Shown piece by piece: positions 35,921 to 44,186 of a stretch of 64,000 nucleotides of DNA. The position numbers and the translations under genes are program-made. Under the pieces are notes generated by a model, which saw only the letters and a list, made by a program, of their open reading frames with translations, was not told where the DNA came from and searched no databases. The stretch is from Caballeronia sp. M1242 (GTDB taxonomy: Bacteria > Pseudomonadota > Gammaproteobacteria > Burkholderiales > Burkholderiaceae): the NCBI RefSeq assembly GCF_017220215.1, contig NZ_CP071132.1, positions 496,001 through 560,000 of the forward strand. Direction: 5' to 3'. Position 1 is the stretch's first letter; the number at the start of each line of letters is the position of its first letter.

Positions 35921-35988
35921 CGTTGTCCACAGTTTCCGTGCACAAGCGTGTGGATATCCTGAGCATCGCCGAGCCAACGCGTTGATGC
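35921..35988. repeat. Direct repeat copy 1 with opposed DnaA boxes
   Basis: TTGTCCACA at 35923-35931 and TGTGGATAT at 35949-35957 face each other with starts 26 bases apart. The whole 68-base unit matches copy 2 at about 55 positions, with the boxes and the GGATATCCTGAGCATCG tail fully conserved. Confidence 0.65.
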
Positions 35989-36105
35989 GAAACGTGTTTC
36001 GCCCGTCGTGCGAAATGCGCGCGTTAAACGCCTATTGTGGACCGGTTGCAAAAAGCGCGTTCACTCTCGTATCTTTTGAACGGCTCGCTCACGACAACGC
36101 AGTAT

Positions 36106-36173
36106 CGTTGTCCACAGTTTCAGTGATCAACCATGTGGATATCCTGAGCATCGAGCAGCTAAGCGCTTGATGC
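36106..36173. repeat. Direct repeat copy 2 with opposed DnaA boxes
   Basis: TTGTCCACA at 36108-36116 and TGTGGATAT at 36134-36142 repeat the exact geometry of copy 1, 185 bp downstream. Conservation of boxes and spacing while the centre varies indicates that the boxes are what is selected. Confidence 0.65.
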
Positions 36174-36244
36174 TTCACGCATTTCCTCAGACGTCGCGCA
36201 ATCATGCGTCGCGCGACGGTCTCAGTGCATCGACGGTCTTCGCG

Positions 36245-36949
36245 TCACCCGCGCTTCGGAATGTCGAGCCCGCGTTGCACCGCCGGCCGTGCGACGAACG
36301 CATCGAGCGCGCGCTGCACATGCGCGTAGGCGTCGAACTGAACGAGATCGCGCGCCTCATAGAAGCCGACCAGATTGCGCACCCACGGAAACACCGCGAT
36401 ATCCGCGACGCTGTAGTCGTCGCCCATGATCCACTCGCGGCCAGCGAGCCGCGCGTCGAGCACGCCGAGCAGACGCTTGCTCTCCGCCACGTAGCGATCG
36501 CGCGGCCGCTTGTCCTCGTAGTCCTTGCCCGCGAATTTGTGGAAGAAGCCTAGCTGGCCGAACATCGGACCGATGCCGCCCATCTGGAACATGAGCCATT
36601 GGATCGCTTCGTAACGCCGCGCCGAGTCTTCGGGCAGCAACTGGCCGGACTTGTCGGCGAGATAGATGAGAATCGCGCCCGACTCGAACAGCGCGAGCGG
36701 CTCACCGCCGGGGCCGTTCGGGTCGATGATCGCTGGAATCTTGTTGTTCGGATTCAACGACAGGAATTCCGCCGACATCTGATCGTTCGTATCGAAGCGC
36801 ACCAGATGCGGCTCGTAGGGCAGGGCGGTTTCTTCAAGCATGATCGACACTTTGACGCCATTCGGCGTGGGCAGCGAGTAAAGCTGGATACGGTCGGGGT
36901 GCTGCGCGGGCCATTTGCGGGTGATCGGAAAGTCGGAGAGCGCGGGCAT
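36245..36949 (-). CDS. Glutathione S-transferase, YfcG/YghU-like
   Basis: The 234-residue protein has an N-terminal thioredoxin-like half (IQLYSLPTPNGVKVSIMLEE, NPNNKIPAIIDP with the cis-Pro, LFESGAILIYLA with the Glu-Ser glutathione site). An all-alpha C-terminal half with WLMFQMGGIGPMFGQLGFF and DYSVADIAVFPW follows. The TPNG segment and the central GGIGPM match the Nu-class disulfide-bond oxidoreductases of E. coli (YfcG, YghU). Cytoplasmic redox or detoxification role. AGGA precedes the ATG. Monocistronic. Confidence 0.88.
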   Translation of the reverse strand: MPALSDFPITRKWPAQHPDRIQLYSLPTPNGVKVSIMLEETALPYEPHLVRFDTNDQMSAEFLSLNPNNKIPAIIDPNGPGGEPLALFESGAILIYLADKSGQLLPEDSARRYEAIQWLMFQMGGIGPMFGQLGFFHKFAGKDYEDKRPRDRYVAESKRLLGVLDARLAGREWIMGDDYSVADIAVFPWVRNLVGFYEARDLVQFDAYAHVQRALDAFVARPAVQRGLDIPKRG

Positions 36950-37158
36950 GGCGGGTCCTGTTCGATGGGAATCGCTCAATATAGCGAGTTCGCCCACTCG
37001 ACGCACATCACGCGAATCACGTTCTCCATGCCGCCGCAACGTTCACCGTGCCGCATTCCGCGAAACCTGGCTCAGAAATTGCGACTTCCGCGACAAAACC
37101 GGCGCCGACAGCCGGAACCTCAACGACCAGACTCCTCAACCGCTGCCTTGCCGCTGCC

Positions 37159-37656
37159 ATGAAAACCGTTCCTCTCGCAACGCTTACCGCGCTCGCCGCT
37201 GTGGCTGGGGGATTGCTGCCCAGCGTGTCGCAGGCTTACCCGCTCGAACAACAGCTCGACTGCAAGTCGAGCGCGCATCGCTTCATCGCGCCGCTGCGCG
37301 ACGAGCAGTACATCGACGCCAGCCCAATGCGCGTCGAAGCGAACTCGGTCAACGCTTTCCGGCCGACGCACGGCAGCGATCTCACCGCGTACGGCTTTCG
37401 CGTCTACGCCGTGCTCGGCTACGAACAAGGCGACGCGCTTTTCAAGCAGGGCAAGGGCGAGCCGATCAACGATTCGGCGTACGGCGTCGTCGTGGTCGGA
37501 TCGAAGGAGTCGGTCGAGGCGCGCGTGCGCGATGCAGGCAGCACGGCCGTGGTGCACGAAGTCGTACCGATGCTGATGACCGCCATCTTCTGCAACGGCA
37601 GCCCCATGCGCAACACGGCCGGCACGGTCGCGACCGACGCGACGAGCAGTCATTGA
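37159..37656 (+). CDS. Exported hypothetical protein, 165 aa
   Basis: Starts MKTVPLATLTALAAVAGGLL with a Sec signal ending near VSQAYP. The mature part has two cysteines and a beta-rich look (YGFRVYAVLGYEQGDALF, AYGVVVVGSKESVEARV). It probably resides in the periplasm. No family is recognised, though the size and signal fit the many Burkholderia exported proteins of unknown role. Stands alone, 140 bp before the dehydrogenase gene. Confidence 0.65.
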   Translation: MKTVPLATLTALAAVAGGLLPSVSQAYPLEQQLDCKSSAHRFIAPLRDEQYIDASPMRVEANSVNAFRPTHGSDLTAYGFRVYAVLGYEQGDALFKQGKGEPINDSAYGVVVVGSKESVEARVRDAGSTAVVHEVVPMLMTAIFCNGSPMRNTAGTVATDATSSH

Positions 37657-37796
37657 AACGGCGTTGCAAGGCATTTCGCCGATAATGTTCGCCTGATCGA
37701 CGACGCGCGCACTGTCGCGCGCCACCCAACACTTCCACACATGGAACCGGAGAACGACGCTCGCGCGCCCACTCCGGTCGACAGGAGAACGGAGAC

Positions 37797-38564
37797 ATGC
37801 CTGAAGCAGCCAACAAGAATTCGAAGATCGCGGTTGTGACCGGAGCGGGAAGCGGCATCGGACGCGCGGCGGCGCTCGCGCTGCTAGGCGATGGCTGGTC
37901 GGTGGTGCTGGCGGGCCGCCGCGGCGCGCCGCTGGAGGCGGTTATCGCCGAATCCGGCGCCGGCGAACGCGGTCTGGCCGTCCCGACCGACGTGGCCGAT
38001 CCGCAATCGGTCGAGCGGCTCTTTCAGGCGGCGGTGGAGCGCTTCGGACGCGTCGATTTGCTGTTCAACAACGCGGGCGTGAGCAATCCGCCCGGTCCGT
38101 TCGAGGACTGGACGCCGGAGCAGTGGCAGGGCGTCGTCAACGTCAATCTGAACGGCATGTTCTATTGCCTGCAGCAGGCGTTTCGCACGATGCGCGCGCA
38201 GTCGCCGAGAGGCGGGCGCATCATCAATAACGGTTCCATTTCCGCGAGCGCGCCGCGTCCGAATTCGGCTGCCTACACAGCGACGAAGCATGCGGTCGCG
38301 GGCCTGACGAAGTCCGCATCGCTCGATGGCCGCAAGTACGACATCGCGGTCGGCCAGATCGATATCGGCAACGCGCTTACCGAACTCTCCGAGCGGATGT
38401 CGCGCGGCGTGCCGCAGGCGAACGGCGAGATCGCCGTCGAGCCGATGATGGACGTGAAGATCGTCGGCCAGTCCGTGCTCTACATGGCGAACTTGCCGCT
38501 CGAAGCGAACGTGTTGTTCCACACCGTGATGGCGACCAAGATGCCGTTCGTCGGCCGCGGCTGA
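37797..38564 (+). CDS. SDR-family NAD(P)-dependent oxidoreductase
   Basis: The 255-residue protein has the Rossmann motif TGAGSGIG, LLFNNAGVSN, and the catalytic Ser and Tyr-x-x-x-Lys (NNGSISASAPRPNSAAYTATK). GGAGA precedes the ATG. Substrate is not predictable; the C-terminal YMANLPLEANVLFHTVMATKMPFVGRG is seen in SDRs annotated as glucose- or 3-oxoacyl-type. Cytoplasmic, monocistronic. Confidence 0.9.
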   Translation: MPEAANKNSKIAVVTGAGSGIGRAAALALLGDGWSVVLAGRRGAPLEAVIAESGAGERGLAVPTDVADPQSVERLFQAAVERFGRVDLLFNNAGVSNPPGPFEDWTPEQWQGVVNVNLNGMFYCLQQAFRTMRAQSPRGGRIINNGSISASAPRPNSAAYTATKHAVAGLTKSASLDGRKYDIAVGQIDIGNALTELSERMSRGVPQANGEIAVEPMMDVKIVGQSVLYMANLPLEANVLFHTVMATKMPFVGRG

Positions 38565-38569
38565 GCGCG

Positions 38570-38800
38570 CTATTCGGTGCGATACCAGACGCGAATGCCC
38601 GAGTACCAGTGGCTGACGCTGGTATCGTCACCGGCGCCGAAGGTGGAGAGACTTTCCACGTTCAACACGTCGATGCGGTTCTCAGCGATCCACCGGTTCG
38701 CGCGTTCGACGAGCGCCGCGCCGTTTTCGTACACGTTGCCTTTGATCAGGTGATGCTGCACTACCTGCCGCTCGAAGTCTTCGTAGGCGATCTTCGTCAT
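38570..38800 (-). CDS. Small conserved-looking hypothetical protein, 76 aa
   Basis: The ATG ending at 38800 follows AGGAGA on the minus strand, a strong start. The product (MTKIAYEDFERQVVQHHL...) is soluble, with a C-terminal SHWYSGIRVWYRTE stretch rich in aromatic residues. It is convergent with the dehydrogenase, leaving five bases between stops. Function unknown. Confidence 0.6.
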   Translation of the reverse strand: MTKIAYEDFERQVVQHHLIKGNVYENGAALVERANRWIAENRIDVLNVESLSTFGAGDDTSVSHWYSGIRVWYRTE

Positions 38801-39057
38801 CGGTCGTCTCCTTCTTGATGTTCTTGCCGCCGGCTTCGGCGAGCCGGCGCATGTCTCGTGTGCTGATTCGAGCATCATATGGCCTGAACGATAAAGCGCG
38901 CGGGGCGGTTTACCCGCGGTTCGAGTGCTCGCGGCGCGCCGGGCGGCTCGTCCGAACCGGTGTAACGCGAAGCCGCTGCACGCATTTGGCCGCCGCCGCC
39001 GATCTTCGCTACCATCTCCCGGTGGCGTCGATACCGGCGCGGCCCTCACCTGATCCC

Positions 39058-39810
39058 ATGCCTTTCGTTTTGCTCGATCCCGCCATGCTTGCCGGCGATC
39101 CGCTCGACGCCGAGGAAGCACTTCTTGCGCGCGCCGCATCGGGCGATGCCGTCGCGCACATCTGGACCGCGCCCGTCTCGCTCTCGGTGCCGCGCAGCTA
39201 TCAACGCTACCCGGCGCTCGCCGATGCCCGCGCGAACTTCGCGCGGCGCGGCTGTCCGGTATGGCAGCGTCTGTCGGGCGGCGGCCTGGTGCCGCAAGGA
39301 CCGGGCATCGTGAACGTGAGCCTTGCCTATCCCGTGCGCGCTCCGATGGGCGCGCTCGCCGAGACGGTCTACGTGCATCTCTGCGGCATCCTGGCCGACG
39401 CGCTGCAAACGCTCGGCGTTTTCACGCATCATCAGGCGGTGGACGGCTCCTTTTGCGATGGACGCTTCAATCTGGCGTGGGGGCCCGGCAACGATGCGCG
39501 CAAGATCGCGGGCACCGCGCAGTACTGGCGGCGCGCGCCGCAACCAGCCGATGAACGCGACACGCCGCTCTACGCCGTGCTCGCCCACGCCGTGTTGCTG
39601 GTCGATGCCGACCCGGTCGAGATCAACGAGCGCGCCAACGCGTTCGAAACGCTCATCGGCAGCGGACGCCGCTATCAGGAGATGAAAGTCGTCACCGTCG
39701 CGCAGGCGCTCGCGTACGAATGCTTCGAGATTCCCGCCGACCTGCGCGCGCGCGTGTGCGATGCGCTCGCCGCGCGTCTTGCGCGGGCTTCGCTGCCGGA
39801 GACAGGTTGA
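39058..39810 (+). CDS. Lipoate-protein ligase A-like (BPL/LplA family) protein
   Basis: From the ATG at 39058 the product is 250 residues. The family signature is visible as RLSGGGLVPQGPGIVNVSLAYP, and DGRFNLAW/ARKIAGTAQYWRR corresponds to the DGR and KI-GTAQ motifs that hold lipoyl-AMP. Such proteins attach lipoate or octanoate to E2 and H proteins. The substitution of the usual RRxxGGG by RLSGGG is mild. No other lipoate gene is adjacent, although a lipoyl-domain E3 lies at 16-17.8 kb. It could also be a divergent octanoyltransferase. Confidence 0.82.
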   Translation: MPFVLLDPAMLAGDPLDAEEALLARAASGDAVAHIWTAPVSLSVPRSYQRYPALADARANFARRGCPVWQRLSGGGLVPQGPGIVNVSLAYPVRAPMGALAETVYVHLCGILADALQTLGVFTHHQAVDGSFCDGRFNLAWGPGNDARKIAGTAQYWRRAPQPADERDTPLYAVLAHAVLLVDADPVEINERANAFETLIGSGRRYQEMKVVTVAQALAYECFEIPADLRARVCDALAARLARASLPETG

Positions 39811-39850
39811 GCGTCTGGTCGCTGTCCGTTTCAACCGCATCGAGGTGGCC

Positions 39851-40693
39851 ATGCCGCTCAGACGTGCATCGAACGGCTTCTTTTTTGCGCTTTGGGTCGC
39901 CGTCTGCGCGGCCGCGCCCGAGTTTCTGTGGCAAGGACTCGTCTCGCTTGTCGGACACTTTTCGCTGACAGACGCCGCCGCGGCGCTTCTGATCGGCGCG
40001 ATCCTCGCGTTCTTCGTCGATCCGGTGCTGGAGCGCGTGCGCGCGCTCGGCGAGGATGCGACGCATCGACGGCCCGCCAAGTCGCCCGCCTTCGCCGCGT
40101 GCGAAGCGCTGAGCTTCGCGGTGGTGGCCGTGTGCGTGCACGAGGCGATCACCGTGTATGTCGCCGCGAGCCATTCGAACGAGCAGGCCGGCGAGAATCT
40201 CGCGAAAGCGGTGGCGCAGGCGATGCAATGGGCGGCGATGCCGTTCTTCATCACCATCGCGTGGCTCGCGGCGCGTGGGCCGCGCTCGACGGCATGGCCG
40301 GCGGCATTGCTGGCGGTCGTGATCGGCTATTTGTGCGGTCTGACTTTCGAGTGGGGAGGGCGCGTCATCGCGACGACGCTGATTCCTTCAGTGCTGATTC
40401 TGATCGCGGGTTCCGTGGTCGTGCGCGAGCAATGGGACCCGTCCACGTTTCGCCGCTGCGCCCGCGCGACGGCTGTCGTCGCGGCGACGTGGCTCGCACT
40501 GACCGGCGTGCTGCAACTCGCGCTGTGGCTCCCGCACGTGCAGAGCTTTCGCATCTACACGAACGCGGAGTTCTGGAGCGACCTGCGGTTTTACATCGGC
40601 TGGGTAACGGGGCTTCTGGTGGCGCCGGGAATGGTCGCTCCGCTTGATCCACACGCGCGCCCCGCCGACGATAGCTGGCGCCGACGCCGCTGA
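39851..40693 (+). CDS. Integral membrane protein of unknown function
   Basis: The 280-residue product has about seven or eight hydrophobic segments (for example FFFALWVAVCAAAPEFLW, AALLIGAILAFFV, WPAALLAVVIGYLCGL, LIPSVLILIAGSVVV) and a basic C-terminus. GAGGTGG precedes the ATG at 39851, 40 bp after the lipoate-ligase-like gene, so the two may be co-transcribed. No transporter motif recognised. Confidence 0.7.
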   Translation: MPLRRASNGFFFALWVAVCAAAPEFLWQGLVSLVGHFSLTDAAAALLIGAILAFFVDPVLERVRALGEDATHRRPAKSPAFAACEALSFAVVAVCVHEAITVYVAASHSNEQAGENLAKAVAQAMQWAAMPFFITIAWLAARGPRSTAWPAALLAVVIGYLCGLTFEWGGRVIATTLIPSVLILIAGSVVVREQWDPSTFRRCARATAVVAATWLALTGVLQLALWLPHVQSFRIYTNAEFWSDLRFYIGWVTGLLVAPGMVAPLDPHARPADDSWRRRR

Positions 40694-40699
40694 TTCGAC

Positions 40700-41218
40700 T
40701 CAGGTCGAAGGCGGCGGAGGCGGCTGAACGCCGGGCGGCGGTGGCGGGGGCGGCGGGGCCGAGTAAGCGCCATTGGGCGTGACGGTTCGCACGGCGCCAC
40801 TGACGGGCACTTTGTCGCCCGCCGCGTACATGCACTGGAGATACGCGTAGTCGTAGCTGCGCTGCACGCCGTAGCCGGACGACTGCGCCGCGCCGACGCC
40901 AAACGCGCTGCCCGTGAGCAAGCCCGCGCCCGCGCCGATGGCCGCGCCCGAGCCGCCGCCGAACGCCGCGCCCGCCGCCGCGCCGATCGCGGTGCCCACG
41001 ACCGCGCTTCCGACCGCGCTGTTAGTCGCGGCCTGATCGGCGCTGACGCCGCCGACCTGCTGGAGCGCGAACTGACGGCACGAGGCATCGTCGGCGCGGA
41101 ACTGGTCGAACGTCTTGGTGGAGCCGGGGAGCGCCATGACGCTCGGCCCGCTCGGCATGACGGTGCATGCCGACAGGCCGGTGAGCGCGAGAAGAAATAC
41201 GAGCCTTCGGTAGTTCAT
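40700..41218 (-). CDS. Glycine-zipper lipoprotein
   Basis: The 172-residue protein has a lipobox (LTGLSAC, Cys about 18) and a Gly/Ala-rich zipper (VGTAIGAAAGAAFGGGSGAA) near residues 75-100. It ends with a proline run (about 20 Pro among the last 25 residues). Glycine-zipper lipoproteins sit in the envelope, and some resemble surface antigen or SlyB families. The poly-Pro tail encoded by CCG/GCC repeats is prone to length variation. The small exported protein upstream may be co-transcribed. Confidence 0.8.
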   Translation of the reverse strand: MNYRRLVFLLALTGLSACTVMPSGPSVMALPGSTKTFDQFRADDASCRQFALQQVGGVSADQAATNSAVGSAVVGTAIGAAAGAAFGGGSGAAIGAGAGLLTGSAFGVGAAQSSGYGVQRSYDYAYLQCMYAAGDKVPVSGAVRTVTPNGAYSAPPPPPPPPGVQPPPPPST

Positions 41219-41242
41219 GGGCGTGACTTCGTTAGCACTTCA

Positions 41243-41587
41243 TCATTGGTTCGACGGCGCAGGCGGTTGCGCCGGCACTTCGCGCCAGCCGCCGGGGCAC
41301 TCCTTCACATACGGGTAGTACGTGCGCGATCCGTCGCAGTAGTACCAGGAACCGCTCGGCTGCGCGGGAGCGGCCGCGGCCTGTCCTTGTTCGACATACG
41401 TGGTCGGCGCAGCGGGCACGGCGACCACCGGCGCGGGCGGATAGTAGTAGTACGGCACGGGCGCCACCGGGTAATACAGCGGCGCGCCGAACCAGATACC
41501 GACATGGCCGCCATGCGCGCTCGCGGTGGTCGACACACCGGCGGTAGCGAGCACCGACATCGCGATAAGAGCCTTCAGGCGATTCAC
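41243..41587 (-). CDS. Small exported Pro/Tyr-rich protein
   Basis: I chose the GTG ending at 41587 because GGAG lies six bases before it, giving 114 residues. An ATG start about ten codons later is the alternative. Signal peptide ends at STTASAHGG. The mature part reads GIWFGAPLYYPVAPVPYYYYPP and ends with a GSWYYCDGSRTYYPYVKECPGGW motif holding two cysteines, typical of small Burkholderia periplasmic proteins of unknown function. Lies 24 bp upstream of the glycine-zipper gene on the same strand. Confidence 0.7.
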   Translation of the reverse strand: MNRLKALIAMSVLATAGVSTTASAHGGHVGIWFGAPLYYPVAPVPYYYYPPAPVVAVPAAPTTYVEQGQAAAAPAQPSGSWYYCDGSRTYYPYVKECPGGWREVPAQPPAPSNQ

Positions 41588-41780
41588 GACTTTCTCCAAA
41601 AAAGATTCTTGCTTGCTTGCGTCGCGGCAGGAAACTTCCGGCTTCCACATGGCCGCCACGCGTGCATTCTTCTACGCTATTCCAGTTGCGGAAGAATTTC
41701 AATTACGGCACGGCGACGCATTCTTTCGGCGTGTTACCCGGTAATAATGCGTGTCAAGAACACTTGAAACCGAGGCGATC

Positions 41781-42383
41781 ATGACCGATGCAGGCGGCAC
41801 GAAAGAACGCGTTCGCGTTGTCGAGACAGTCACGCTGTCCGACGACTGGTACGTGCTCAGAAAAGTCATCTTCGATTTCCGGCGCCGCGACGGCACCTGG
41901 CAGCGGCAAAGCCGCGAGACGTACGACCGCGGCAATGGCGCGACCATCCTCCTGCATAACCCGCGTACCGGCACCGTTCTTCTGACGCGCCAGTTCCGCA
42001 TGCCCGCGTTCGTCAACGGCCATGACGGAATGCTGATCGAAGCCCCCGGCGGTTTGCTGGACGACGCAACGCCCGATGCTCGCATCCGCGCCGAAGTGGA
42101 GGAGGAGACGGGCTACCGCGTGGGCCACATCGAGAAGATCTTCGAGGCGTTCATGAGCCCCGGATCGGTGACGGAGAAGCTCTACTTCTATGTCGGCGAG
42201 TACGACGGCGCGATGCGCGTCGGCGACGGCGGCGGCGTGATCGACGAGGGCGAAGAGATCGAGGTGATCGAACCGCCGCTCGACGAAGCGATGGCGATGA
42301 TCGACCGCGGCGAGATCATGGACGGCAAGACGATCATGCTGTTGCAGCACCTCGCGCTCAGGCAAGCAGCGACACGGTCTTGA
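41781..42383 (+). CDS. nudK: Nudix hydrolase, GDP-mannose pyrophosphatase NudK-like
   Basis: The 200-residue protein carries a Nudix box (GLLDDATPDARIRAEVEEET) with downstream FEAFMSPGSVTEKLYFYVGEY and GGGVIDEGEEIEVIE. These match E. coli NudK (GDP-mannose hydrolase) segment by segment. It begins at the ATG at 41781 after GAGG; an upstream start at 41751 is less likely. Its last 26 bases overlap the convergent modC gene. Confidence 0.85.
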   Translation: MTDAGGTKERVRVVETVTLSDDWYVLRKVIFDFRRRDGTWQRQSRETYDRGNGATILLHNPRTGTVLLTRQFRMPAFVNGHDGMLIEAPGGLLDDATPDARIRAEVEEETGYRVGHIEKIFEAFMSPGSVTEKLYFYVGEYDGAMRVGDGGGVIDEGEEIEVIEPPLDEAMAMIDRGEIMDGKTIMLLQHLALRQAATRS

Positions 42384-43506
42384 CCTGCGCCCACACGCGC
42401 ATGCCGGGCGCGATGTGCAAGCGATCCATCGAGTAGCGCGTCACGCGCGCAAGCAGCGGCAAGCCGTCGACGTCCAGCCGCACGACCGCCTGCGACGGAT
42501 TCGCGTCTTCGGCAATGGCCTTCACCGTCGCGGGCAGCACGTTCAGGACGCTGCTTAGCGTATGGTCGTGCTCGCCGGTGATGAGGCTCACGTCGCGCGC
42601 CTTCACCGCGACGCGCATTTGCTTTCCTTCCGCGACCGGCTCGTGTAGCACGCGCAGCGTCGCGCGTCCTCCCGGCAGCGCAAGCGTCAGCAGCCGATAC
42701 CGCGCGTCGTAGCCAGCGACCGTGCCTTCTAGCACGACGGAGGCATCGTCGGCGAGGGCGATCGGCAAGTCGAGCCGCGCGAGCGTCTCGCTAATCGGAC
42801 CGCTCGCCAGCGCGCGACCCGCGTCGAGCAGCACGAGATGATCCGCAAGCCGCGCGACTTCCTCGGGCGCGTGGCTCACGTAGAGCATCGGAATATCGAG
42901 TTCGTCGTGCAGGCGTTCGAGATACGGCAGGATTTCGAGCTTGCGCTTGTGGTCCAGCGAGGCGAGCGGCTCGTCGAGCAGCAACAGACGCGGGCTCGTC
43001 AGCAGCGCCCGCGCGATGCCCACCCGTTGCCGCTCGCCGCCCGACAAACCCGCCGGCATCCGTTCGAGCAAATGCGCGATCCCGAGCAGTTCGGCGGCCT
43101 GCGCCAGATCGACGCGGCGCGTCGCGGGCGGCACGCGCTTGAGCCCGAATCGCAGGTTCTCTTCGACGCTCAAGTGAGGAAAAAGGCTCGCTTCCTGAAA
43201 GACGTAGCCGAGCGCGCGCCGATGCGTCGGCAGGAAAACGCGGCGCTCGGTGTCGAGCCACACGTCGCCATTCACGACGAGCCGACCGCGCGTCGGCCGC
43301 GCGAGCCCGGCGATGCAGCGCAACAGCGTGGTTTTGCCCGAACCGGACTGGCCGAAGATCGCGGTGACGCCGCGCCCCGGCAAGTTCAGTTCGACATTGA
43401 GCGAAAAGCCGCCGTGTTCGACGACGAACCGCGCTTCGATGGCCGCGTGCGTCGCGTTGTTGCGCGCGCCGTCGAGCATGAGCGAAGGTGACGTGAGTTC
43501 AGACAT
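42358..43506 (-). CDS. modC: Molybdate ABC transporter ATP-binding protein
   Basis: The 382-residue protein has Walker A GQSGSGKTT, signature LSGGERQRV, Walker B LLLLDEPLASLD and the His switch (YVSHAPEEV). A C-terminal TOBE/Mop domain (about 310-382; LRVAVKARDVSLITGEH) binds oxyanion. It energises molybdate uptake with ModB, whose gene overlaps its start by eight bases. Length is typical of ModC. Regulated together with modA and modB by the upstream Mo-box. Confidence 0.95.
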   Translation of the reverse strand: MSELTSPSLMLDGARNNATHAAIEARFVVEHGGFSLNVELNLPGRGVTAIFGQSGSGKTTLLRCIAGLARPTRGRLVVNGDVWLDTERRVFLPTHRRALGYVFQEASLFPHLSVEENLRFGLKRVPPATRRVDLAQAAELLGIAHLLERMPAGLSGGERQRVGIARALLTSPRLLLLDEPLASLDHKRKLEILPYLERLHDELDIPMLYVSHAPEEVARLADHLVLLDAGRALASGPISETLARLDLPIALADDASVVLEGTVAGYDARYRLLTLALPGGRATLRVLHEPVAEGKQMRVAVKARDVSLITGEHDHTLSSVLNVLPATVKAIAEDANPSQAVVRLDVDGLPLLARVTRYSMDRLHIAPGMRVWAQVKTVSLLA

Positions 43507-44179
43507 GCGCCGTCGCCGTCCGGCGAGTCGAATAGAGCATAAGAAGCACGACGAACGAGAACAGCACCATGCCGCCCGCGAGCCAGTGCGCCTGCGCGTA
43601 TTCCAGGGCTTCGACGTGATCGAAAATCTGCACGGAGACCACGCGCGTGCGCCCCGGAATATTGCCGCCGATCATCAGCACGACGCCGAATTCGCCGACC
43701 GTATGCGCGAAGCCGAGGATCGTCGCCGTGACGATGCCCGGCCGCGCGAGCGGCAACGCCACCGTGAAGAACGTGTCCCAAGGCCCCGCGCGCAGCGTCG
43801 CGGCGGCTTCGAGCGGACGGCGGCCGATGGCTTCGAACGCGTTTTGCAGCGGCTGCACGACGAACGGCAGCGAATAGATCACCGAACCCACGACGAGCCC
43901 GGCGAACGTGAACGGCAAGAGACCGATGCCCGCCGCCTGCGTGAGCTTGCCGACCATGCCGTTCGGCCCCATCAGCACGAGCAGATAGAAGCCGATGACC
44001 GTCGGCGGCAACACGAGCGGCAGCGCGACGACCGCGCCGACCGGGCCCTTCATGCGCGATGCGGTGCGCGCGAGCCACCACGCGACCGGCGTGCCGATGA
44101 CGAGCAGCAGCACCGTCGCGAGCGACGCGAGTTCCAGCGTCAGCGCGATCGCCTGAAGGTCGGCGGAATCGATCGGCAT
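43499..44179 (-). CDS. modB: Molybdate ABC transporter permease
   Basis: The 226-residue inner-membrane protein has five to six hydrophobic segments. The permease EAA loop reads EAAATLRAGPWDTFFTVALPLARPGI; LPLVLPPTVIGFYLLVLMGPNG is a ModB hallmark. Located between modA (7-bp gap) and modC (8-bp overlap), in the usual ABC order. Confidence 0.95.
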   Translation of the reverse strand: MPIDSADLQAIALTLELASLATVLLLVIGTPVAWWLARTASRMKGPVGAVVALPLVLPPTVIGFYLLVLMGPNGMVGKLTQAAGIGLLPFTFAGLVVGSVIYSLPFVVQPLQNAFEAIGRRPLEAAATLRAGPWDTFFTVALPLARPGIVTATILGFAHTVGEFGVVLMIGGNIPGRTRVVSVQIFDHVEALEYAQAHWLAGGMVLFSFVVLLMLYSTRRTATAHV

Positions 44180-44186
44180 GGTCCGC

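Larger units (their letters stand above)
35847..36244. other. Noncoding region with paired DnaA boxes, candidate origin
   Basis: Nearly 400 bp without a supported gene. It contains two 68-bp direct repeats, each with two opposed DnaA-box-like sequences, and a GCGAAAC-GT-GTTTCGC inverted repeat (35987-36002) after the first. Position beside parAB, the Rep-like gene and rpoD makes it the best origin candidate in the window. AT content is only moderate, so an unwinding element is not obvious. Confidence 0.5.
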
